Position numbers and translations under genes: made by a program. From assembly GCA_963723355.1 (NCBI GenBank), contig CAVRQQ010000007.1:21758-85757 (forward strand): a stretch of 64,000 nt of DNA, written 5' to 3'. Numbering within the stretch: the stretch's first letter is position 1; each line of letters starts with the position of its first letter. The notes under the pieces are model-generated. The model ran no database searches. It saw only the letters and a program-made list of their open reading frames with translations, and had not been told where the DNA came from. The stretch is from JAFDBW01 sp963723355 (GTDB lineage Bacteria; Desulfobacterota; Desulfuromonadia; Desulfuromonadales; BM103). Below, one piece after another: positions 50,370 to 60,394 of the stretch.

Positions 50370-51596
50370 TTAAAAAAACCACTTGATAAAAACCCCTCCA
50401 CCGTCACCGAACAGGCCGAATTCGCTACGCGGCAGTGCCGGCAGGAACGACGAGACAACTTCCGGTTGATCGCCGGAATGCCAGGTCCAGAACGCCTGCA
50501 GGGAAAGATTATCAGCCAGGCTCAGATCGAGGGTGGGGCGCATCAGCGCCGATTCGTCATCAATGTTGTAAATCACCAATCCCTGTAACGTTGCCAGGGG
50601 ATGCAGTTCGTAAGAGGGGGCAACGATCAGGTAATGTCGACCGAGCAGGTAGGTCAGGCCTTCCTGTAGCGGAGCTGAGGCGAGTGCTTCAGGATAATCC
50701 GTCGGGTCATCGACTCCGGGACCATTGTAAAGGTACTGGGTGACCACAGTAAGGCCATTTGCGAAGCGATACCATGCCTCGATTGCCGCAACCGAGAAAG
50801 TATCATGCAGGTCGCCGTTGATTTCGTCTGTGTCCTTGCCGTCATAAAAGCTGATTTCCGCCTTCAGGCCGAGTGTCCCGAGGCTGCCGGCAAGACCCGC
50901 CCCAACCATGCTGCGCCCACGCAGGTCGCCACCGATCATCATGATGTCGATTCCCGACCAGTTGTCCGACCAGGTACCGAGATAGGTGTTGTACTCAGCG
51001 TCCTCTCCCCATACAACGATGGCACCGATCTGTCCATCGATACCGTAGTTGAAGATCGTACGCACTGCATCGACGCCGCTGCGGACATCGGTGTCAATTG
51101 CATCGGGGGCGAAGGGGGCAATCACGTCGAGTGGTGAGAAGACCAGGATGCGACCTAAACCGATCGCCTGCCGACCGATAGTTGTATCGACGGCCCCGGC
51201 CTGCCATTGCAGGTTCATACGGTCAACCTGCAGGCGACCGGTACCATGTTTATCGTGTTGCCAGCTCTTTTCCATGTCGAATCTGCGATTGTACTCAATC
51301 GTTTCCGGCCCTTGAAAACCGGGAGGATCGCTCCAGAGATACTGGTAATCAAGCGCTGTCTCAAGTCGCCAGGCTTCGGACGCCTGCCATGCGACATCGA
51401 GCCGGGCCCGATTGCTGCTGATCCAGTACTCGGGGGCCAGGCCGGCGGGAGCTTCTTCGACATAGACGTTGAGAGATTTGATGGAACCGCTCAATTCCAG
51501 TGCCTCCGCCTGGGCATACACGGGTGTCAACATGACCACCTGGCAGCAGATCACAAGGTACAGACAGCGTGTGATGTTCACATTGATGGGACTCAT
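50370..51596 (-). CDS. Outer-membrane beta-barrel protein
   Basis: 408 residues with a signal peptide (CLYLVICCQVVMLTPVYAQA) and long alternating aromatic/polar strands ending in KWFF, the terminal Phe recognised by the Bam complex. Resembles alginate-export/DUF1302-type barrels, but no exact family is claimed. Its ATG overlaps the LolD-type ATPase stop (ATGA), so the two are coupled. Confidence 0.8.
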   Translation of the reverse strand: MSPINVNITRCLYLVICCQVVMLTPVYAQAEALELSGSIKSLNVYVEEAPAGLAPEYWISSNRARLDVAWQASEAWRLETALDYQYLWSDPPGFQGPETIEYNRRFDMEKSWQHDKHGTGRLQVDRMNLQWQAGAVDTTIGRQAIGLGRILVFSPLDVIAPFAPDAIDTDVRSGVDAVRTIFNYGIDGQIGAIVVWGEDAEYNTYLGTWSDNWSGIDIMMIGGDLRGRSMVGAGLAGSLGTLGLKAEISFYDGKDTDEINGDLHDTFSVAAIEAWYRFANGLTVVTQYLYNGPGVDDPTDYPEALASAPLQEGLTYLLGRHYLIVAPSYELHPLATLQGLVIYNIDDESALMRPTLDLSLADNLSLQAFWTWHSGDQPEVVSSFLPALPRSEFGLFGDGGGVFIKWFF

Positions 51597-52282
51597 TTGC
51601 TGATCGTCACGTCATCGGCAAGGCAACCGTCCTGCAGGTGAATGACCCTGCGTGCCTGCGCGATGACCCGGTCGTCATGGGAGCTGAAGACAAAGGTTGT
51701 GCCTTGCTCCCGGTTGAGCCGGCGCATCAGTTCGAGAAGCTCTTCGGCGGTATGCGAATCGAGGTTGGCTGTCGGCTCGTCGGCCAGAATCACGTGCGGG
51801 TCTGCCGCCATCGCCCTGGCAATCGCAACCCGCTGTTGTTGCCCTCCCGACAGGTCCGCCGGACGACGATTTTCCAGGCCATCGATGCCAAGATCAACAA
51901 ACAGTTTGCGCACTTTCGCCCGACGCTCCGGTTTCGGAACTTTCTGTAACATCAGGGTGAACTCGGCATTTTCAGCAGCAGTCAGGACCGGAATCAGGTT
52001 GTATGACTGGAAGATGAAGCCGATGTTCTGCAGGCGAAAATCAGCCAACGCTCTTTTGCTGGCCGTGCCGAGGTCGAGGCCATTGACGATGACGTGCCCG
52101 GAGGTCGGGTGATCAAGGCAGCCGATCAGGTTCAAAGCCGTGGTCTTGCCGCTGCCGGAGGGCCCGGCCAACACGGCAAACTCTCCGGCCTCGAAGGCCA
52201 GAGAGACGCCGGTGAGTGCCGGGATCTCCTGGTTCCCCAGGCGGTATATCTTTGAAACATTTTGCAGCTCAATCAGAGACAT
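51593..52282 (-). CDS. LolD-type ABC transporter ATPase
   Basis: 229 residues of the MacB/LolD ATPase class, with Walker A GPSGSGKTT, Q-loop FIFQSYNLIPVL, signature LSGGQQQRVAIARAM, Walker B VILADEPTANLD and FSSHD. Pairs with the two FtsX-type permeases upstream in the operon. ATG 52282 follows CGGAG; a longer frame from 52429 is spurious. Confidence 0.93.
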   Translation of the reverse strand: MSLIELQNVSKIYRLGNQEIPALTGVSLAFEAGEFAVLAGPSGSGKTTALNLIGCLDHPTSGHVIVNGLDLGTASKRALADFRLQNIGFIFQSYNLIPVLTAAENAEFTLMLQKVPKPERRAKVRKLFVDLGIDGLENRRPADLSGGQQQRVAIARAMAADPHVILADEPTANLDSHTAEELLELMRRLNREQGTTFVFSSHDDRVIAQARRVIHLQDGCLADDVTISK

Positions 52283-52289
52283 AATACTC

Positions 52290-52358
52290 CGAAATGCGAG
52301 GTGCGAAGTGCGAGGTGCAATAGAAGTCTTTTTCGCGCCTCTCGCTTCGCGCTTCCTT
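52290..52358. repeat. GCGAGGTGCGAAG-type dispersed intergenic words
   Basis: GCGAGGTGCGAAGTGCGAGGTG, written here as two GCGAGGTG units around CGAAGT, is followed about 20 bp later by the inverted, degenerate GCGCCTCTCGCTTCGCGCTTCC. Related words occur in other gaps (30475, 33857, 62321). Confidence 0.5.
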
Positions 52359-52361
52359 AGT

Positions 52362-53595
52362 TTAATGATGTCGCATCCCTTCCACGGGAGTGGTTCGTCC
52401 GGCCTTGATGGCAGGATAGGCTGCGGCAAGCAGGGTCAGGCAGACCACGTAAACGGCAATGCGGAACATCCAGGCAGGGTCCCAGCTGGCCCGCATGACC
52501 GGATCGAAAACGACACCGCCGAATTCTAGGGTTTCCGGGACCAGGTCAGCCAGGTCAATCCCCACGGTAACCAGGTACCAGGTTGCCAGGCTGCCGAGCA
52601 CAGTGCCAATAGCTGCCGCGAGCAGCCCCAGGATTACCGCCTCAAGCATGATCATGCAGCGCAGGGTCATCGGCCTGGAACCCAGGGCAAGGATAACGCC
52701 GAACTCACGCATGCGCTCCATGACTGACATCAGCAGGGTGTTGACGACACCGATCGCCACGATCAGCAGGATAATCATGAAGATGAACTTCTGGCTGGCA
52801 TAGTCCAGCTTGATGGCATTGGCGAGGTTGGGCATCGCGTCTTCCCAGCTGACGGCCAGAATGTCCTGGTCCTGTCGACAGCTTTGCGGCAATCTGTCGA
52901 TGGATCTCTGCCTCCCGTCCTGCATCGGCAAGAATTACGGCCAGTTCATGGACCGACCCGGAGTTACCGGTCAGCAGGGCTGCACGTCCACGGCCGACCA
53001 GGATCAGCGAACTGTCGATGTCCTTCATCCCGGAACTGACCACACCGCGCACGCGCAGCAGCTCACTGTGCAAGGTGCCGTCCTCGTTCTGGGCGGTGAC
53101 CACGAATTTCTGGCCGGGCCGGATCTGCAGCTCATTGAGCAACCGGGCGCCGATCACCGCGTCGCGAGAATCGGTGGAGCGAATCATGCCGTCTGCGGGA
53201 AGTGTCTTGAGAAACGGATTGATCTGGCGTTCCCGGTCAGGATCAACACCGATCAACAGCACGCCCCGGCTCTCCCTGCTTGATTGTGCCAGGGCCGGAA
53301 TATACAGGCGGGGCAGGACCTGCTCGACACCGTCGATCTGCGAAATATCGTCGACCAGGGAGCCATCTTTGAAATGCAGGGTTTCATCGCGGCTTTCAAG
53401 ATAGTTGTTTCTGTAGACGGCAATATGTCCCGTGCCGGCGCGAACACCGCTGTCGACCATGCCGGCGTAAACGCCAAAAGAGAGGTTGTGCAGCGCCTGC
53501 ACCAGCATGATGCTGAAGGCAATTGCGGCCAGGGTGATAATCGTGCGGCGCCGGTTGCGCCAGATATTTTTCCAGGACAGCCTGACAAGGTCCAT
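52362..53595 (-). CDS. FtsX/LolE-type permease (frameshift near 52885)
   Basis: About 410 residues. N-terminal transmembrane helix after MDLVRLSWKNIWRNRRRT, a MacB-like periplasmic domain, and three C-terminal transmembrane helices around the FtsX motif VMERMREFGVILALGSRP. A single extra base at about 52880-52895 splits it; reading resumes as DQDILAVSWEDAMPNL. GGGAGG lies just before the ATG, inside the end of the second permease gene. Confidence 0.85.
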
Positions 53596-53597
53596 CG

Positions 53598-54821
53598 CTA
53601 AACCTCCCTGACGGCCTGGACCGGATCGAGGCGTGCCGCCCGGTTGGCCGGCAGGAAACCGGCGATCAGGCTGACCAGCAGCAACATGCCGGCAGGTACG
53701 TAGAAGTTGCCCGCTTCAAACACTGCGTGCAGGCGCGGCAGGATCGTGCCGCCTGCATAGGTGACCGGGGTGATGTACCCAGCCAGGTCGATTCCGACCT
53801 GCTGCATGTAAAGAGTCATGAGCGCCCCGCATGTCAGCCCGATCGCCAGAGCGATGCAGCCGAGTAAACAAGTCTCAAGCAGGACCAGGCCGCGGATGGT
53901 CCAGGGGCGCATTCCCTGGGCCATGAGGATGCCGAACTCGCGGGTCCGTTCCATGACCGACATGAAAAAGGTATTGAGGATGCCGAGACCGGTCGCCATG
54001 TAAAGGATGCTGACAATGATCATGCGACTGACATCATAAGCCGCGATGACTTCGCGCATCTCCGGCAACAGGTCTCCCCAGTCGAGAATCTCCACATTGT
54101 CCGGCAATCGTGGGTTGAGCCGGTCTGCAGCAAGGGCCGCCAGCATCGGGTCGGCCAGGGTCATGGCAACTTCGTGGATGCGTCCCGGCAGGACCATGAT
54201 CTTCTGGACCCACTGCAGGGGAGCCAGGACCAGGTTGTTGTCATGGCGGCTGTCGCCGGTCGCGAAGATCCCGGTGACAATCAGCAGGTCGTTGCCGATT
54301 GAGCCGTCAGCCGCCTGGGTGACGAAGACCATCTCGTCTCCTGTGCTGACTTTCAGCTTGCGGGCAAGGCCCTGGCCGATCAGCGCCCCGTTGCTTACCA
54401 TATCAGAGGGGTAAACGCCGGCAATCAGCTTGGTCTGCAGTGATGTGACCCGCTTCTCCCGCTCGGGGATGATGCCGAGCACCTCCACAGGTTGACTGGT
54501 TTCTGCAAGCGAGATCAGGCCAAAGCTGCGCAGTCGTGGTGATATGCCAATGATTTCAGTGTCTTCAACGGAAATATAGCGGGCTGCAATCTCTTCGTCG
54601 AGATGGGCAAACAGGTCGCGTCGTTCATGATACTCGGTCTGCGCCAGGACCAGGTGTCCGTAATATTGCTCGGTTGCAGAAGCCAGCATGTCCCGGAACA
54701 TGCCGGAGAAGACGCCGAGGGCGAGAATCAATAGTGCGGCAGAGACCACCATCGCCGAGAGGGTCAGCAGGGTGCGCCGTCGATTGCGCCAGAGATTGCG
54801 AAAAGCCAGGGTCAGCAGCAT
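53598..54821 (-). CDS. FtsX/LolC-type permease
   Basis: 407 residues, intact paralogue of the permease just downstream. MLLTLAFRNLWRNRRRTLLT begins a transmembrane helix, then a periplasmic domain, then VMERTREFGILMAQGMRPWTIRGLVLLE and three helices. The two probably form the heterodimeric membrane part of one transporter. It starts 3 bp after the LolA-like gene stop. Confidence 0.9.
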   Translation of the reverse strand: MLLTLAFRNLWRNRRRTLLTLSAMVVSAALLILALGVFSGMFRDMLASATEQYYGHLVLAQTEYHERRDLFAHLDEEIAARYISVEDTEIIGISPRLRSFGLISLAETSQPVEVLGIIPEREKRVTSLQTKLIAGVYPSDMVSNGALIGQGLARKLKVSTGDEMVFVTQAADGSIGNDLLIVTGIFATGDSRHDNNLVLAPLQWVQKIMVLPGRIHEVAMTLADPMLAALAADRLNPRLPDNVEILDWGDLLPEMREVIAAYDVSRMIIVSILYMATGLGILNTFFMSVMERTREFGILMAQGMRPWTIRGLVLLETCLLGCIALAIGLTCGALMTLYMQQVGIDLAGYITPVTYAGGTILPRLHAVFEAGNFYVPAGMLLLVSLIAGFLPANRAARLDPVQAVREV

Positions 54822-54823
54822 GG

Positions 54824-55579
54824 TTAGGGTTTTTTGAGATTGCGCAGGGAAAAATAGGTTTCATCAATGGGCAGATCAAAGACCAGTTCCCGGTAATGAA
54901 GGATCGTCTGCTCGTCAGGTTTCTCCAGCGGCAGCACGGTCAGACGCATCGGTACGATACGATCGCCGATCTGCTGGACATCATCAAAATGGATTTCACG
55001 GACGCGAACCATCTCCTCGTCGTAATAGTCGATTTGTTCGGGAACCTGGGGCGTCTTGTTGATCCGGTAGACAATTTTACCCCAGACGACCGCCGCATCG
55101 GTTTTCGGCAGGCATTCGACAAGAAAATGGGTTTCGGTTTCCTCGATCAGCCGCAGGTTGTAATCCTTCTCGATGTGGTTGGCCTTGACCAGGTCGTCGT
55201 TGGTTATGTGGCTGCCCATCCAGCTGCCGCCCATCATCGATGGCGGGACCTTGATGACCCGGTCGACCTTGGGCAGGTAATTCCAGACTTCCCGATATCT
55301 TTTCAGGGTCGCGACATCGCGCTCCTTGGCCGGTTCGATGATGCGCACCAGGAAGTAATCGCGATCCAGCGACCATGCTTCCATTTCCAGGGACCGTTCC
55401 CAGTGGCTGGTTTTGACCAGCATGGTCGTCTGCGCCCTTGACGACGCGCCCATGTACTGCTGCTCGACCTGGCGGACCAGCGCCTCGACGTCGAGGGCAA
55501 AGACGGATCTGACAGTCAGAAGCATGATGGTCGTTAAAAGCAGCGTTGAGAGAATTCCTGTTATGTGTGCAGTTTTCAT
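54824..55579 (-). CDS. LolA-like outer-membrane lipoprotein-sorting protein
   Basis: 251 residues: signal peptide (TLLLTTIMLLTVRSVFA) and a LolA/LolB-like half-barrel (MLVKTSHWERSLEMEAWSLDRDYFLVRI, KDYNLRLIEETETHFLVECLPK) of the COG2834-type group. First gene of LolA-like/permease/permease/LolD-type/barrel. In such clusters it is thought to ferry a hydrophobic cargo across the periplasm; cargo unknown. Confidence 0.85.
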   Translation of the reverse strand: MKTAHITGILSTLLLTTIMLLTVRSVFALDVEALVRQVEQQYMGASSRAQTTMLVKTSHWERSLEMEAWSLDRDYFLVRIIEPAKERDVATLKRYREVWNYLPKVDRVIKVPPSMMGGSWMGSHITNDDLVKANHIEKDYNLRLIEETETHFLVECLPKTDAAVVWGKIVYRINKTPQVPEQIDYYDEEMVRVREIHFDDVQQIGDRIVPMRLTVLPLEKPDEQTILHYRELVFDLPIDETYFSLRNLKKP

Positions 55580-56194
55580 GACTCTTCCAGAATTATAAGT
55601 TGGTGTTCATTGAAGAATAGCATAAATGGGAGGGAGAGGCTGTAATGCTCTAAAGCTTTACAGCGTTCTTGAAAACAAAGGCGCCTCAAATCGGGGGCAT
55701 CAGATGGCTCATCTGTTGCCCTCATTCTTTATTCTTAAGATTAAAACCGGCGGGTCACGTCCCGCCACGACGCCATACTTTTGTCCGGCAACAAAAGTAT
55801 GCAAAAGTGCCTTCTCCTTGCGGAGGGCATCTCCTTTGCCGGATTTCTGAGTCATCCAATAACGACGGAGCTTAATAAGCCGGCCCGTTACAGGGGAGCC
55901 TCCCTTTCAGTGTAACCTATAAGGGAAAAGCTTAAAAACAATGACACCGTTGCAATTATCTACAAGCGGAGAGGCTCTTAAGAGTCTCGTCACCTGCGGG
56001 GGAAATGTAGGACGATTGACTCGTCGTCTGAGTTGAGGTTGCCGCTCTTACGAGCCAGACATGCCCAGCGCAGGCCCTTTTCTGAGTTTGATTTTATTTG
56101 GTTTTCCTGATCGCGAAAAAAATGAAGTTGTTGTCGGGCAACCACGACGGTTTTGCTTTTGTCTTAGAGATTCCAGAGCTGGAAAAGGCGGCTG
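55580..56194. other. Gene-free gap with dispersed-repeat-like sequence
   Basis: No plausible gene in over 600 bp. Around 55785-55806 the inverted words ACTTTTGT and ACAAAAGT form a hairpin in a C/T-rich context that I recall as a widespread intergenic repeat in Geobacter-like genomes; its chance frames give spurious 70-residue proteins. Nothing else is evident. Confidence 0.45.
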
Positions 56195-56230
56195 AAAAAA
56201 CAAAAGCGCCCCGAATCACGGGGCGCCTTA
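56195..56230 (-). terminator. Terminator of methyltransferase gene
   Basis: Minus-strand stem GGCGCCCCG/CGGGGCGC with a 5-nt loop and TTTTGTTTTTT, about 25 bases after the stop. Confidence 0.92.
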
Positions 56231-56256
56231 ATTATGTCAATGTGTTCTCGGAAGAA

Positions 56257-57045
56257 CTATTTTTTCGGCGGCCGACTCGCATAGACCAGAACTTTGCGGT
56301 CCGTGTAAGCTTCGACTTCACCGGCAAAAGTTTCGATGTGGTAGTAATCCTGAACCTTGTCCGGAGCCTCGACAAAGAACTTGTTGAGCTCGGCGATCCC
56401 CTTGCGATTCAGTCCGGCCCGTTTGGCCCAGGTCGGAAAATCGTGGGTTTTCGGGACGGTTGCGGTTTCGTGCAGGATGAAGCCGGCATCCTGGACCATC
56501 TCCTTCCAGGCGTCTTCCGTGTAGGCCTGGATGTGGGTCGGGTCACGCATCATCTCCATTTCCTGGTACCAGGCTGCAATTTCGGGATCGTCCGGCAGAA
56601 CCGTGTCGACAATCGCAATCCTTCCGCCACGCCGAAGGACGCGATGGAATTCACTCAACGCCCGCCTGACATCGGGAAAATGATGCGGGGCGATGCGGCA
56701 GGTCAGGAGGGTGAACGCTCCAGCAGGGAAGGGCAGGTCTTCGGCATCAGCTTCGCGAAAAGTGACATTGTCGACGCCACCTTCCTCGCTGATGAATTCC
56801 TGGGCCTTTTTCAACATAACCATGGTCAGGTCCGAGGCCACTACGCTGCGGACCAGGGGAGAGAAGCGCAATGCCGTATGTCCGCCGCCACAGGCGACGT
56901 CAAGCATGTTGTCGTCAGGCATCGGTTGCAGCAGCTGGACCATCAGCTCAAGGTCATCGCCGGTGGCAAAGCCCTTGTCGTGGATATAGCCGTCCGCCGC
57001 GCGACCGAACTGTTCCCTGACTTTATTTTTGAATTCACGTGACAT
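56257..57045 (-). CDS. UbiE-like class I SAM methyltransferase
   Basis: 262 residues with SAM motif I MLDVACGGGHTALRFSP, motif II ASDLTMVMLKKA, ADAEDLPFPAGAFTLLTCRIAPHHFPD and VLRRGGRIAIVDTVLP. The substrate is not evident: menaquinone or other small-molecule methylation are both possible. ATG 57045 follows AAGGAGGAG; the longer frame is rejected. The 57046-57478 stretch upstream shows no gene. Confidence 0.85.
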   Translation of the reverse strand: MSREFKNKVREQFGRAADGYIHDKGFATGDDLELMVQLLQPMPDDNMLDVACGGGHTALRFSPLVRSVVASDLTMVMLKKAQEFISEEGGVDNVTFREADAEDLPFPAGAFTLLTCRIAPHHFPDVRRALSEFHRVLRRGGRIAIVDTVLPDDPEIAAWYQEMEMMRDPTHIQAYTEDAWKEMVQDAGFILHETATVPKTHDFPTWAKRAGLNRKGIAELNKFFVEAPDKVQDYYHIETFAGEVEAYTDRKVLVYASRPPKK

Positions 57046-57478
57046 TCGAATCTCCTCCTTGCCTGACAACCGATTATAACACCAGTTTTGGAAAATGCTT
57101 GCCAGGAAAAGCGCCATCTGAGAATAAAGGCGATTCCCAATGGGGCTTTTTAATGCATTGAAACCGACTTGGCAAGGTGAAACCGCAGATTGAGCTGTGA
57201 AACATCACTTTGACGCCGTTTTCGGTAGGTTCTCATGCGCAGACGGCTCGAGAGGACGCGGGAATTATCAGATCGGAACGACTTGTTATGTATGGGTGTT
57301 GTGTGTAGAATATAGTGGAGTTGTTGGCTAGGTTAGGGGGAAGCTGTTGATTGGATGAAAAATGAGAAGGTAGTGATGGATATCTGCGCATATGGCGAAT
57401 TGGCTGATACTGAGCGAGTTTCTCTATATTTTATGGCGATGGTGTTCTGTTGAGGCGATCATCCGGACCTGAAGTGGC

Positions 57479-58270
57479 ATGTCAAGATCGCAAAGCTTGA
57501 CCCGTTGGGACTCTGCCATCCGGGGCGACCTGCTGGGTGTGGCCAGTCCGCTTTGTGCCTGGCGACTGCCGCTGGTGATTTCCCTGCTGGTGCGGCTGCC
57601 GCTGGCTCCGGCCATGGCGCTGCTGGTGACCTCGCCACTGATGAGCCCGGCTCTTAGCATGATTCGGGATGCTGGCGTCAATGGGCCTGACGGTGCTGGT
57701 CTGTGCCGTTGCTTGGCATGTTCGCGGGTATGTGACTCATTCCTGCGCGGCAGGGGATTTGCCGAAAGGATATCTTTCGCAAGGCGCTGCCGCAGGGCGA
57801 TTTTCACGACCCAGATTATCCTGTTGAAGAACTGCGCTGCGAGTGCGGCCAGCAGTTGTCACATCGAGTTGATCGCTGCACGCACAACAAGTTCCTGGTG
57901 TTCCTGGCGCGCTTCTGGGAGGGCAGCCTGAAAATCGGCAAGTTCGTCTGATCGGCCTGGTGATCGAAGTGGTCGCGCTGCTCTTTATCCCCAACGGCTG
58001 GATTACAGGTATGCTCGAGGGGACGGGGATTGCACCGATCTTCACTTGACGCTGGCGGCAATCCCGCTGCACCTGCCCCAGGTACGCGCTCGATGCTGTT
58101 CGGTTTATATCTGCCCGAGCCGGGCCAGATGATACGCTGGCAAGGGCGCCGGAGTGGCATGCTGGTCGGCGGCCCTGTACAGCCTGCCCGTATGGCGATT
58201 TTATATCCATGTTCAACCGCGAGTCTGATACTTACATCTCCTCTGCGTGGTGGACGATTGCTTGGCTGAT
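57479..58270 (+). pseudogene. Decayed permease (ArsP/DUF318-like)
   Basis: A fragment reading GDLLGVASPLCAWRLPLVISLLVRLPLAPAM... then LLVTSPLMSPALSMI matches the core of DUF318/ArsP-type permeases, but the usual N-terminal helices and a start with ribosome site are missing. After about 57690 reading wanders between frames (for example VVALLFIPNGWITGMLEGTG at about 57970-58030). At least three breaks are needed. Genuine decay or very poor sequence cannot be told apart here. Confidence 0.5.
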
Positions 58271-58272
58271 TT

Positions 58273-58967
58273 TCAACCCAACCAAAACCAAAAAAATGAC
58301 GCGAACGCTATAGGAAAAAAAAAAAAAAAAAGAAAAGTCCCGCACTCCACTTCACCGGCTTGCTCGAGGAAGCCGATCAGTTGTTCCACGGCCCGGGATA
58401 AATCATGCGGGACATCGGGGATTTCATGCAGGCTGGTCGACAGGCGTTTTGCCGCCATCAGGGCGTTGCGGTACTGGTGGGAGGTTTTTTTCTCCGGCTG
58501 GTGGCGATGGTCCATATCGCGGAACTGTCTGGCGACCGTCGGGTGGCTGCGCTCTTCCTCGACAACCGACTGTCGCAGTTCAGCATACTCCGCCATGCTG
58601 AAGGTCTCTCCTCGTCAGCCTGTCGCAGCAGGTCCACCGAACGATAATCAGGCAATGGGTGTCCTGCTTTGCGCTCGATGAGCCCCGGCTCCTTCCTTTC
58701 GAGAAAACGATAGGCCAGCAGCAGCTTCTCCGCAGTCTTTCTCCGGATGCGCACCTCCCTGGTACAGTAATCCTCGAATGTCGTATAGCCCCAATCGGAG
58801 AACTGGTTGCTGTTGCTGACCCGCGCCAGCCATTCCCCCAGTTCGACCCAGGATGATTTGAACTGCCTGGCTGATGCGAGCACCCTGTAGCGCTCAGAAT
58901 TCGGCGGCAGTTGCTGCATGAGCTGTTCGATATGTCGTGCGCCGCTGGTTTTGGTTGTTTCTGTCAT
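58273..58967 (-). CDS. Helical protein of unknown function (frameshift near 58605; tail uncertain)
   Basis: About 230 residues starting MTETTKTSGARHIEQLM (ATG 58967 after GGAGACG). Contains WGYTTFEDYCTREVRIRRKT, a helical region reminiscent of DNA-binding proteins of mobile or regulatory type, and a charged coiled stretch. At about 58605 two extra bases (or one lost) shift the frame: LRQADEE then TFSMAEYAELRQSVVEEE. The C-terminus runs through a 17-base homopolymer and is unreliable. Confidence 0.6.
58315..58331. repeat. 17-base A homopolymer
   Basis: Unusually long mononucleotide run between a decayed permease and an unknown gene. The length is likely imprecise and may mark an assembly join or slippage site. 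Confidence 0.8.
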
Positions 58968-59053
58968 GGTCGTCTCCTGACTGGAATGGGGCGGCATCAT
59001 AGCACATGAGATCTTTGTTCGGAATGGTCAAGCCGTAATATCAAATTCTTTTT

Positions 59054-59152
59054 AACGCCAAGGCGCAAAGACGCGAAGAAAAGCATAAGATTTTTGATCT
59101 TGATGTGTTTTCAGATGGTATTGTAATCTTTGCGCCTTGGCGTCTTTGCGTT
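59054..59152. repeat. Inverted repeat pair (AACGCCAAGGCGCAAAG type)
   Basis: Left arm at 59054-59078 (AACGCCAAGGCGCAAAGACG) and right arm at 59128-59152 (CTTTGCGCCTTGGCGTCTTT) are near-inverted copies around 50 bp. This acgccaaggcgcaaag word is a familiar dispersed intergenic repeat in many bacteria; no transposase is present. Confidence 0.65.
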
Positions 59153-59174
59153 AGAAAGTGTGGAAGGTTTTTGT

Positions 59175-60394
59175 ATGTCTCGGACTAAATATCCAACATG
59201 CCCTGTCGGCCCGGAAACCGAACGCATGCTCAACCTTGGCCACCCATGGGTGATCGCTGACCGTATACACCGCAGTTGGCCCAGGTCCAGTCCGGCAGCC
59301 TGGTCGAACTGGTAACGGATAAGGGCCACTCTCTCGGTACAGCTCTTTGTGATCCGGGGGCCCGCATCGTCGCGCGGCGACTGTCCACAGCTGTTGTCGA
59401 AATCGACCGGAGCTGGTTTGTCGCCTGTCTGGAGAGAGCCGTTCGCAGCCGCAGCTGGATCGATTTCGGCGATACCAACGTTGCCCGTCTGGTCAACGCC
59501 GAAGGTGACGGCCTGCCCGGCCTGACGGTCGATCAATATGGTGATTACCTGATGGTGCAATACTATACCCCGGCCTGGGAAAGACACCTGCCAACGGTTG
59601 CGGTGGCCCTGCAGGAGGTTTATGCGCCATTGGGTGTTTATGCAAAGTTCCGGGCCCAGGAGACCCGCAAATTGGCTGCCGGTAAAAAACAGATGCCTGC
59701 GCAGGGACGCTTGCTTGGTGGAGTAGCTGCTCCAATCGATTTTACTGTGGTTGAAAATGGTCTCCGCTACCGGGTCGACCTGGTTAAAGACCTGAACACC
59801 GGCCTGTTCCATGACCAACGGCGGAACCGGCTGGAGTTCCGCCGTCTCTCTGCTGGCTGCCGAGTGCTGAACCTGTTTGCATATACTGGCGCATTTTCTG
59901 TTGCCGCTGCCGCAGGCGGCGCAATTCAGGTGACCAGCGTGGATGTTTCGGGGCGCTATCTTGAGTGGGCGCGCAAGAACTTCCGTCTCAACGAGATTGC
60001 CGCTGAAGACCATGAGTTTGTCACCGGGGACTGTTTTACGGAACTCGATCGTTTGCAGAAGGCCGGTCGTTATTTCGACATCGTGCTCATGGACCCGCCC
60101 AGTTTCTCGACAACCCGGAAGAGTCGGTTCACGACCAGTGGCGGCACTGCGGAACTGGTGCAGAAAGCCCTCGGGACGCTCACCACGGGCGGGCTGCTGG
60201 TGACTTCCTCCAATTTACAGAAAATGCCCCTGGATGCTTACCTGAAAGAACTGCGCAAGGGCAGTCTGGCGGCCGGATATCAGCTGCAGGTCATCAAGGT
60301 GGCCGGACAGGCGGAGGATTTCCCCTTCCCGGCGGGCTTTCCCGAAGGGAACTATCTCAAGTACGTGGTGTCAGTCGTGCAGGAAAAACTTTGA
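59175..60394 (+). CDS. rlmI: 23S rRNA m5C methyltransferase RlmI-like (frameshift near 59265)
   Basis: About 405 residues. N-terminal PUA domain (ERMLNLGHPWVIADRI, then SGSLVELVTDKGHSLG), central GDGLPGLTVDQYGDYLMVQ, SAM motif VLNLFAYTGAFSVAAAAGG and the catalytic DPPSFSTTRKS. The frame shifts at about 59262-59270; removing two bases from TATACACCG gives ADRIPQLAQV and a continuous protein. RlmI methylates C1962 of 23S rRNA. It convergently overlaps the next gene by 24 bp. Confidence 0.85.

Noticed and set aside
55626..55875. Short plus-strand frames in the 55.6-kb gap
   Set aside because: They arise from a repeat-like non-coding element and lack starts with ribosome sites.
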